From Candidatus Saccharicenans sp. (lineage in GTDB: Bacteria; Acidobacteriota; Aminicenantia; Aminicenantales; Saccharicenantaceae): a DNA stretch of 64,000 nucleotides. The notes beneath the pieces are model-generated. The model was given only the letters and a program-made list of their open reading frames with translations, was not told the DNA's origin and ran no database searches. This document shows, piece after piece, positions 52,839-60,340 of this stretch. How positions within the stretch are numbered: position 1 is the first letter of the stretch; every line of letters begins with the position of its first letter. Position numbers and translations under genes: made by a program. Where the stretch lies: positions 1 to 64,000 of the forward strand of contig JAOAIU010000028.1 of the NCBI GenBank assembly GCA_026414545.1, written 5' to 3'.

Positions 52839-53471
52839 ATGACTACCGGAATTAAAAGGCAAGCCGTTCTAATAGTTCTTCTCTTGCTGTTGTTATTGAC
52901 CCCTGACCTTAAAGCCGGAATGGTGATCCGGCCCGGGTTCAAGCTGGGCGGCGGGGTCTCCACCATTTTCGGGCAGGATACCTATGAGCAGAAATGGCAG
53001 CCATCGTTCCAGGCGGGAGTATTTTTTGAGTTGTCCGTCTGGAACCGCCTGGCGGTAGCTGCCGAGCTTAACTTTGTTCGAAAGGGCTCGGTTTACCGGC
53101 TGGATTCAGACGGGCTGGAATACAGAGAAAGATACTTCTTTGACTACCTGGAAGTTCCTGTCCTGGCCAAATATTATTTGGCCAGACTGAAAGAGATAGA
53201 CCTATATTTTTATGCCGGGCCCTCGGTGGCCCTGAACCTGAAAGCCAGGCTCCGGGTAAGTTTTAACGACCTGGAGGAGACGGTTGAGGTGGACAACCTG
53301 AAGGGAACCGACCTGCTATTGAACGGTGGAGCCGGCGCGGAGGTCAACCTCAAGCCGGGTAAACTGATAGTGGAAGCGCGTTACAGCCACGGCCTGCAGT
53401 CGGTAGCCACCGAGCCCGAAGCCGATATTCGGAACAAGAGCCTGCTCTTTCTGGCCGGGTTCAAATTCTAA
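52839..53471 (+). CDS. Small outer membrane beta-barrel protein (porin family)
   Basis: 210 residues from ATG at 52839 with AGGAG six bases upstream. Signal peptide (AVLIVLLLLLLLTPDLKA), then alternating strands typical of OMP_b-brl_2: RPGFKLGGGVSTIFG, FQAGVFFELSVWNRLAVAAELNFVRKG, FDYLEVPVLAKYYL, FYAGPSVALNLKARLRV, and a last strand ending in Phe (LLFLAGFKF), the outer-membrane sorting signal. Likely eight strands. Function unknown. It converges with the giant M14 gene (10-base gap). Confidence 0.8.
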   Translation: MTTGIKRQAVLIVLLLLLLLTPDLKAGMVIRPGFKLGGGVSTIFGQDTYEQKWQPSFQAGVFFELSVWNRLAVAAELNFVRKGSVYRLDSDGLEYRERYFFDYLEVPVLAKYYLARLKEIDLYFYAGPSVALNLKARLRVSFNDLEETVEVDNLKGTDLLLNGGAGAEVNLKPGKLIVEARYSHGLQSVATEPEADIRNKSLLFLAGFKF

Positions 53472-53480
53472 GCGCCCGGC

Positions 53481-56400
53481 TCATTTTTTCCAGGTTCCTG
53501 GCCGCCTTCTATGGAATTCAACCCTGATTCTGTTCTGGACTTCTTCTTCCAGGAGAGCCATGTCGAAAGTTAGTCCGGCCAGGTATTTGGCGTGGGCCCG
53601 CAGGTAGGCCAGGCCCTGGCGGCAGAGAAAGTCGAGCCAGGAACCGGTGGCGGTTTCATCCATCACCTCGGGTGTCTGTTCCACCGGTGTCATCTGGCTG
53701 CGCTGGTTCAAGCGGTTTTCGGTGGGCGACTGTCTCCGGGCAAAGATGTTCAGCCCGTCATATATTTCCAGGGGTGAGACGAAGGGAGACCAGCGTCTGG
53801 CCCAGCGGTCGTACCTGGAATAAAACTTCAGGTTGGAGTCGCGTATTCCCGGCATTGAATTCATTTCTTCAATCATAATTTTTTTAAGCTCTTCGGCCGC
53901 TTCCCGATAAGGCCGGTAGATGTCCAGGCTTAACTGGCGGAAGTAGGTGAACCAGCCCTTGGGAATCCAGTAATCGCGGAAGAGATAGGGTGAGTAGCCG
54001 GAAAACATCTGGACCCATTCGTGGGAAGGGTAGCCATGCAGGTTAAGGTAAATATCCGGAACCCAGTCGCGATTAAGACGGGCTCGGACTCTGGCTTCCG
54101 GCAGCAGCGGCTGGCCGAGACCCACCTGGTAGCCGATATCCACTCCCAGCGAGCTGTACCTGCCGGCGTGGAGGCTGTGAAAAGGCTCGTCCTTCCACAG
54201 GTCCAGGGCCAGGGCTGCTCCGTCCGGGTTTTCCATCGGCTGAATAACGACCGAGAACCTTTTGAGAAAATCTTGGTAGTCGGGGTCGGAGGCTAGCAGC
54301 TCGGCAAATTGAAGTGAATAGTTGGTGGCTGAGACTTCGTTAGCATGCTGGCGGGCAGTCAGGTGGAGCACCGGTTTGAAAGTTATCAGTCTCGGCAGAG
54401 ATACGTAGCGACCGGCTGGCAGATAAATTTCCAGAACCGGCACCGGTCTTCTTTCATAAGAGTATCCGCCGACATAGCTCCTGACCGCCGGATAGCGCGA
54501 CAGCGAGGAGGCAATCCTGAGGCATTCTTCTGGTCCAATTATTCGGTCGGAAGGAATGTCAACGGCCGGGGCCTGATTTCCAGCGACCGCAGGCTCGGCC
54601 GCTCCGGGTACTATCGGTATTGTCTTCTCCAGGCTCAGGTCCTGGTATTGGACCCTTATTTTAAGATTCGAAACTCCAGGAAGGGCGAAAAACTGAACGT
54701 TGGTCCTTTTCTCTCTTTGCCGGCAAAAGGAGTCAAGAATCGAAGCCAGCAGGGTGTAGTCGCTTTCCTTTTCCATCTGGAGCGACAGCCCGGCTGATTC
54801 CAGGCAGCCGCGGCCGGGGTCATAGACCAGCTCATCCAGGCGCAGACTCTTCGTTTTTATCGGGCTGAACTCCAGGACCTTTCGGGCTGGCGGCTGGCTC
54901 CCGGAAGTCCAGCTCAGGGTCATTCTTGGTTGTTTTGACCGGAAGTCTTCCAGTCTGAAGCTGGCCCTGGGAGCCCGGCCTTCAGTTGAGGGATGGATGA
55001 CTGGCAGAACGTTGCCCGGGGCGGAGGAGCGGGAGGCATCGGCCGGAAGACTGAGGTCTTCCTCCGTCCAGCCGGTTATGGCCCGCAGAAAGTCCAGGGT
55101 GTCAAAGTAGATTTCATCGTGCAGGGCTTCCAGTGAACTGATGATTTCCTGGTCCAGACCCAGGCGGTAATCGGGTTCACTCAGCCATAGTTCGACTGCC
55201 AGCCGCTTGAAATAGGGTTGCTTGGCGAAGGTCGGTTCATGCCCGGTCTTTTGAAGGACGAAGTCCTGGAGCGGTTTGAGTATTTCATCCTGATAGAAGT
55301 CCCAGAATTTTTCCGGGTCAGTCTGAACTGCGGCCTCCAGCCAGGTCTGGCCTTTCTGGCTGACCCGGCACCAGCCGGTAGTTATAGTCACTGTTCCCCA
55401 GTCGGGCCTGGCCCTCAAGAAAGGTATTTCCCTGGTCTGCGGAGAAAAGTCTCCCTGCCAGAGAAGTTGTCCCCGAAGGTCGAAGGCCTGCGCTTCGTAG
55501 ATGGGTCCACCGGCCGGCTTTTTTTCAAACTGGATGTTTTCAATGGGCAGCCGCAGTTCCGCCGCCAGGATTTCATCCACCGGGTAGAGTTCCTGCAGCC
55601 AGCGGTTGGGGTCGCCATAAAACCTCTTTATTTTTCTCTGGGGTTGGTCCTGAACCTCGGCGAAACGAACGAGCACTCTGTGGACGGGAAGATTCTTGAG
55701 GCGGGGCAGAACACTTTCTGTCAGCCAGAAAAAGCCAGGCTTGTAGGCCGAGAGAACCTCGACTTCGGCCTGGAGGTTTCTGGACCGGGCCAGCTCTTCC
55801 ACCTGCCGGCGGACTTTCTCCCTGACCGCCGGGGATTCGCTCAGGCCGAGGCTGATCATTATGCTTTCCGCCCGGGGAATTTTATCCAGCTTCTCCCTTA
55901 GCAGGCCCAGGGCTTCGTCGGCTTCCCAGACCCATTCCTTGGTCTTGCTCAACACCTCAACCGTCTGGTTCATGGTCTCGACCGTGACTTTGAGTCCTGT
56001 GCCGGGCAGCTCTTTCTTCAGGTAAGATTCAATTTCCTGACCGAAGCCGGGGTTGTCTTCTGGCAGAGTTATGGCCACTTCCAGGTTTTCCGGCTGTTCA
56101 CGGGCGATCTTCTTTATTTCTTCAGCCAGCCTGTCCTGGAAATAAGCTTCGGCCGCCCCGTTTTTGCCCTGCAGGAATTTTTCCGTTTCTTCCTTCAGCA
56201 GCGAAATTTCCGGCTCACCTTTTTTGAAGTCGGTAAGGTAGGGAAATTTTTGGCCGAAGTAGGCCAGGGTCTTATCCAGGACCTCGGCGGAAGAAGCGGT
56301 AATCAGCAGCGAATCGGAGGAACCAGGAGCCGAGGGAAGAATTTTAATCAATCCCAGTCCGGGATTTAGTTCCGGGGTTTTAAGCTTGCCTTTCTTGAGC

Positions 56401-57605
56401 AGGTCCCGGGTCAGAGCGTTACTGCTTACCAGAATCGGAGCCACCAGGGCTTTCGGACTATCAATTTCTTTGTCCAGGTAGACCAAAGGAAAGGAACTGC
56501 CGGCGGTGTCGAGCACCAGCCGGGTGGCCAGCAGGGGAAGGTTATGGCCGGCATAATCGGTCGGGATGATGACGGCCGTCTCGATTCCATCGGTGATTCC
56601 ATCACCATTGCGGTCAGCATAGAATCCCTTGGTGGAAAAGACCTCGGTCAGGTCAAACTGCCGCGGTTTATCCGGAATCCTGGGAATTTCCTTAAAGAGC
56701 GGGGTTAACAGCCGCCTGGAGGAACCGGGGCGGGGCAGGCTCACCCTATCTTCACGGCCGGGAGAATTCAGTATGAACTCCAGGCAGGCGCAGGCCGGGT
56801 AAGCCAGGACTTCCGTATTCTGTCCAAGGTTTCTCTGCCGCGAAAGCTGCCGCAGAGAAGAGGCCACTCTTTCCAGATCAGAGAATTGAGAGAAATCGAG
56901 TTTTACCGTCATAACAGCAATCTCGCCCGCAGCCTCAAAATCCAGGGAATTCAGGCTGGCCGGGAGGTTGTCGGAGGGGGGAAAGGTGTACAGCAAGCGG
57001 GTTACGGCCACCCCGCTTGGTTTAACCTTGAGACCTTCCAGGAATCCTTTCAGGTCTTTTTCCAGTCTTTGGTAGGTATAGCCTGATTCCCTACCCCAGA
57101 TTTCCCAGAAATAAGGCCAGCGCAGGAAAAAGGCCCGGCCGGTCCTGAGCAGGGTTTCGGGCGTACCGGCCAAGCAGACCAGTCCCTGCTGTCCCCGGTA
57201 GTTGAAGACAGCTACCAATCCCTCGCCGGCCTTCAGTCCAGCCGGGTCGATTTTTTCGCCAGCCAGGATTTTTCCGGCCAGCTTGAGCCTGTTACCAATC
57301 AGCACCGGGTTCTTCAGGCGAGAAAGATCCTTGATTTCCGATTCCAGGTAAACCAGCTTGAAGTCCAGTTCCAGGCTTTCCAGGTTGATCCTGGCGGCCA
57401 GGTCGGCGGCCAGGGCCAGCTCCTCGGGCAGGGGCTTGTCAGGAATGATTATAGACAGGGCAATTTTTTCGCCCAGGCCGTCGCCGTCTTCGTCCAGGAG
57501 CGTTTTCCCCTGGCGATAAAGGTGAGAGAGGCTGAAATCGTCGGCAGCGGCCAGCCCAGCCAGCAGCCCGATGATGATCAGACTTAAGATTAATCTCTGT
57601 CGCAT
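53481..57605 (-). CDS. Giant M14-family metallocarboxypeptidase with duplicated N-terminal domain
   Basis: 1374 residues from the ATG at 57605 (GAGGG just before it; an ATG ten codons upstream has none). Signal peptide LILSLIIIGLLAGLAAADD. Two copies of one domain open with Ca-loop-like DEDGDGLGEKI (near residue 40) and DRNGDGITDGIE (near 330), each followed by a 'VIIP..LPL' segment. The C-terminal 300 residues hold the M14 zinc site: LTARQHANEVSA (HxxE, near 1087) and YLNLHGYPSHEW (third His near 1188). The long middle has no named domain. Secreted carboxypeptidase-like enzyme; the substrate could be peptides or peptidoglycan. Single gene, no obvious promoter seen. Confidence 0.8.
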   Translation of the reverse strand: MRQRLILSLIIIGLLAGLAAADDFSLSHLYRQGKTLLDEDGDGLGEKIALSIIIPDKPLPEELALAADLAARINLESLELDFKLVYLESEIKDLSRLKNPVLIGNRLKLAGKILAGEKIDPAGLKAGEGLVAVFNYRGQQGLVCLAGTPETLLRTGRAFFLRWPYFWEIWGRESGYTYQRLEKDLKGFLEGLKVKPSGVAVTRLLYTFPPSDNLPASLNSLDFEAAGEIAVMTVKLDFSQFSDLERVASSLRQLSRQRNLGQNTEVLAYPACACLEFILNSPGREDRVSLPRPGSSRRLLTPLFKEIPRIPDKPRQFDLTEVFSTKGFYADRNGDGITDGIETAVIIPTDYAGHNLPLLATRLVLDTAGSSFPLVYLDKEIDSPKALVAPILVSSNALTRDLLKKGKLKTPELNPGLGLIKILPSAPGSSDSLLITASSAEVLDKTLAYFGQKFPYLTDFKKGEPEISLLKEETEKFLQGKNGAAEAYFQDRLAEEIKKIAREQPENLEVAITLPEDNPGFGQEIESYLKKELPGTGLKVTVETMNQTVEVLSKTKEWVWEADEALGLLREKLDKIPRAESIMISLGLSESPAVREKVRRQVEELARSRNLQAEVEVLSAYKPGFFWLTESVLPRLKNLPVHRVLVRFAEVQDQPQRKIKRFYGDPNRWLQELYPVDEILAAELRLPIENIQFEKKPAGGPIYEAQAFDLRGQLLWQGDFSPQTREIPFLRARPDWGTVTITTGWCRVSQKGQTWLEAAVQTDPEKFWDFYQDEILKPLQDFVLQKTGHEPTFAKQPYFKRLAVELWLSEPDYRLGLDQEIISSLEALHDEIYFDTLDFLRAITGWTEEDLSLPADASRSSAPGNVLPVIHPSTEGRAPRASFRLEDFRSKQPRMTLSWTSGSQPPARKVLEFSPIKTKSLRLDELVYDPGRGCLESAGLSLQMEKESDYTLLASILDSFCRQREKRTNVQFFALPGVSNLKIRVQYQDLSLEKTIPIVPGAAEPAVAGNQAPAVDIPSDRIIGPEECLRIASSLSRYPAVRSYVGGYSYERRPVPVLEIYLPAGRYVSLPRLITFKPVLHLTARQHANEVSATNYSLQFAELLASDPDYQDFLKRFSVVIQPMENPDGAALALDLWKDEPFHSLHAGRYSSLGVDIGYQVGLGQPLLPEARVRARLNRDWVPDIYLNLHGYPSHEWVQMFSGYSPYLFRDYWIPKGWFTYFRQLSLDIYRPYREAAEELKKIMIEEMNSMPGIRDSNLKFYSRYDRWARRWSPFVSPLEIYDGLNIFARRQSPTENRLNQRSQMTPVEQTPEVMDETATGSWLDFLCRQGLAYLRAHAKYLAGLTFDMALLEEEVQNRIRVEFHRRRPGTWKK

Positions 57606-57865
57606 ATTAACCCTCACTGCCCTGAATTTTATCATTTATTCTCCGGGCGGGGTAAATAATTTTGGTTGGTCCGGTGCGAGATTTGTTCATAACAGAGCAT
57701 CGGGCAGTTTGGTTGGGGTTAAAATTCTGTTTGTATTTATGTCTACCTCCGAAGATAATAAAGAAAAGAAAGGAATATGTTTTTTAAGGCTTCAGGCCGA
57801 CTAACATTCTGTCCCGGGAACGGGCCTGAAAATCATAGCGGGCTGGCCCGGTTCGAGGAGGTTTA

Positions 57866-59872
57866 ATGAAAACCAGTGTTTTCCTTCGCATCTTGATACT
57901 GGCGGGCTTACTTCTGGGCGGGGTGGGGACTTCAACCCGGCTGCCCGGACAGGGGAGAGTTGTTTCCAGCATTTCAGTAAGCTCCCCCGATAACCGGGTA
58001 GAGGTGAAAATAGAGCTCGGAAATCAGATCACTTACTCCGTTTTTTATGATGGAAGACAGGTGCTGGCCCCCTCCACCATTTCCATGACCATCAACGACA
58101 ACGTGGTGCTTGGCCGGCGACCGGTCCTGGAGAATACCGCCAGGAATAAGGTTGATACGACCATTAATCCGCCGGTCAGAGAAAAGCGGGCGGTGATTGT
58201 TGACAAGTATAATGAGGCCAATCTCAAGTTCCGGGGCAATTTTGGTCTCATTTTTCGGGTTTATAACGACGGTGTGGCCTACCGTTTCTATACTGGCTAC
58301 CGGGTGCCGATTAAGGTCCGCGCTGAGGAGGCCAGGTTTAACTTTCCCGATAACTATCAAGTTTATATAGCTTTGGCCAGGAGCTTTCACACCTCATTTG
58401 AAAGCAACTATAGTTACCTTTCTCTCAAAGAAGTTGGCCAGGAATGTTTCGGCTTTGCCCCGGCGGTGGTGGAGATACCCGACGGACTCAGAGTGGCCAT
58501 CACTGACGTGGGAGTAGATGATTATCCCGGAATGTTCCTGACAGGGAGCGACCAGGGGCAGCCCGGGCTCATGGGTAAGTTTGCTCCCTATCCGCTGGAA
58601 GAAAAATTGCGGGAAAATAGTAACAGGGAACTGGAAGTGATAAAAGCGGCCGATTATATTGCCGAAACCAGGGGTGCCCGGCAATATCCCTGGCGCCTGA
58701 TAGCCCTGGCCCAAAAAGATGCCGACCTGATCAGCACCGATATCGTCTACCGGTTGTCGCCCGAGCTGGAACTCCGGGATACTTCCTGGATCAAGCCGGG
58801 CAAGGTGGCCTGGGACTGGTGGAATGCCAACAACGTTTACGGGGTGGAGTTCAAGGCCGGAGTCAACACCGAGACCTATAAATACTACATAGATTTCGCT
58901 TCGAAATATGGGATTGAATACATTATCCTGGATGAAGGCTGGTCTGACCCGGCCGACCTGTTTAAGGTTAATCCCGAAATTAACCTCGAAGAGCTAGTCC
59001 GCTACGGCCAGCAGAAGAACGTCGGGTTGATTCTCTGGTGTGTCTGGCTGACCCTCGACCGCCAGCTGGACCGGGCACTGGATTATTTCCATAAAATTGG
59101 AGTCAAGGGAATAAAGGTTGATTTCATGGACCGCGATGACCAGAAGATGGTTAATTTTTACCGGCGCGCGGCGGCCGCAGCTGCCCGCCGCCGCCTGCTG
59201 GTTGATTTTCACGGTGCCCACAAGCCAGTCGGCCTGAGACGGGCCTTTCCCAACATCCTCACCAAGGAAGGCGTGCTCGGCCTGGAATACAGCAAGTGGA
59301 GCAGCCAGGTTACCCCTGACCACGACCTGATGTTGCCTTTCCTGAGGATGCTGGCCGGGCCTATGGATTATACCCCGGGAGCCATGCGCAATGCCCAGGA
59401 GAAACAATTCCGGGCTGTGTTCGATGTGCCTATGAGCCAGGGAACCAGGTGTCACCAGCTGGCCATGTACGTGGTCTACGAGTCGCCACTGCAGATGCTA
59501 TGCGACTCGCCCTCGGCTTATCTTCGCGAGTCCGAAATTATGGATTTTCTGGCCGCGGTGCCCACGGTCTGGGATGAAACCAGGGTCCTGGAAGCGAAGA
59601 TAGGAGACTACGCGGTAGTCGCCAGAAAGAACGGCGAGACCTGGTACCTGGGAGCTATGACTGACTGGACACCAAGGGAATTTGAGCTGAAACTGGATTT
59701 CCTGGAGCCGGGTAAGCTTTGGCTGGCCGACCTCTGGCTGGACGGACCCAATGCCAGCCGTTTTGCTTCCGATTTCAGCCGTCAGAACCTTAAACTTTCT
59801 TCAGAAGAAACGATAAAATTGAAGCTGGCCCCGGGCGGAGGAGCCGTGGTCAGGCTCAGGCCAGCCAAATAG
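57866..59872 (+). CDS. Glycoside hydrolase family 97 enzyme
   Basis: 668 residues. Signal peptide at 1-28. GH97 signatures: AWDWWNANNVYG, YIILDEGWSD, LILWCVWLTLDRQLD, GIKVDFMDRDDQKMVNFY and MLAGPMDYTPGAMRN. The family has a beta-super-sandwich, a TIM barrel and a C-terminal beta-sandwich and needs calcium. The Asp in KVDFMD (near residue 420) matches the nucleophile of the retaining alpha-galactosidase branch rather than the inverting SusB branch; this is an inference from motif position. Periplasmic or extracellular. GAGGAGG precedes the ATG. No sus or sugar transport genes are adjacent. Confidence 0.9.
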   Translation: MKTSVFLRILILAGLLLGGVGTSTRLPGQGRVVSSISVSSPDNRVEVKIELGNQITYSVFYDGRQVLAPSTISMTINDNVVLGRRPVLENTARNKVDTTINPPVREKRAVIVDKYNEANLKFRGNFGLIFRVYNDGVAYRFYTGYRVPIKVRAEEARFNFPDNYQVYIALARSFHTSFESNYSYLSLKEVGQECFGFAPAVVEIPDGLRVAITDVGVDDYPGMFLTGSDQGQPGLMGKFAPYPLEEKLRENSNRELEVIKAADYIAETRGARQYPWRLIALAQKDADLISTDIVYRLSPELELRDTSWIKPGKVAWDWWNANNVYGVEFKAGVNTETYKYYIDFASKYGIEYIILDEGWSDPADLFKVNPEINLEELVRYGQQKNVGLILWCVWLTLDRQLDRALDYFHKIGVKGIKVDFMDRDDQKMVNFYRRAAAAAARRRLLVDFHGAHKPVGLRRAFPNILTKEGVLGLEYSKWSSQVTPDHDLMLPFLRMLAGPMDYTPGAMRNAQEKQFRAVFDVPMSQGTRCHQLAMYVVYESPLQMLCDSPSAYLRESEIMDFLAAVPTVWDETRVLEAKIGDYAVVARKNGETWYLGAMTDWTPREFELKLDFLEPGKLWLADLWLDGPNASRFASDFSRQNLKLSSEETIKLKLAPGGGAVVRLRPAK

Positions 59873-59939
59873 CCAGAAGACATAGACATCCGGCTGGCCG
59901 CTCTGGTCAGGATGAGACGAAGGTTCTTGACGATTTGAA

Positions 59940-59959
59940 ATATGAAAAGATTTTCATAT
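59940..59959. other. Perfect palindrome, possible operator
   Basis: ATATGAAAA-GA-TTTTCATAT: 9-base arms with a 2-base centre in an AT-rich stretch 68 bases after the GH97 stop. No T-tract follows, so a terminator is unlikely. Confidence 0.45.
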
Positions 59960-60028
59960 GTTATTGATTATAAATAAATTAAATATTCCCATCTGTCTAC
60001 TGTAGCCATATCCTGCCGGGTCATTTTA

Positions 60029-60037
60029 TGCTATAAT
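60029..60037 (+). promoter_or_regulatory. Extended -10 element
   Basis: TGC-TATAAT: consensus -10 with an extended TG. No good -35 at 17 bases. It lies upstream of a second, better promoter at 60102. Confidence 0.45.
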
Positions 60038-60101
60038 TATATTCGTTCTGGAAGCGGGTTTAACAGGTTTCGGCCGGGCGCCGAAGATAGCCAGAAAAGT
60101 C

Positions 60102-60130
60102 TTGACACAACCCGTTTTCGGGCATAGATT
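60102..60130 (+). promoter_or_regulatory. Promoter of the SpoIID-like gene
   Basis: TTGACA (60102-60107), 17-base spacer, TAGATT (60125-60130). The transcript would begin near 60137 and have a leader of about 200 bases. Confidence 0.65.
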
Positions 60131-60340
60131 ATGGTCAAGGGAACACAATATATTGTATAGGTAAAAGATGGTAGACTATATAGTGTTAATCACCGATATA
60201 ATTCCCCGCTTCGACTTGCCCAATACCCGTTATTTATCGCTGCTCATGAGCGGCAGTTTAAACCTCCGCCCCTGCGGAAATGTCCAGTCTGCCCAGAGTT
60301 TCCATGCAGGAGAAGGCCGGACGCTTAGCTCCCTGAGCTG
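60131..60340 (+). promoter_or_regulatory. Structured 5' leader with mutually exclusive hairpins
   Basis: No protein gene seen. Hairpins: GCTGCT/AGCGGC (60239-60254); TCCGC/GCGGA (60265-60278); CCTGCGGAAA pairing with TTTCC-AT-GCAGG (60271-60310); and AGCTC/GAGCT (60327-60339), just before the ATG at 60341. The second and third share bases 60271-60278, so only one can form at a time, as in riboswitches and attenuators. I do not recognise a known class. Confidence 0.4.

Noticed and set aside
60131-60340. Known RNA (6S, tmRNA, c-di-AMP or c-di-GMP riboswitch)
   Set aside because: I compared remembered consensus parts and found no match; only hairpins are claimed.
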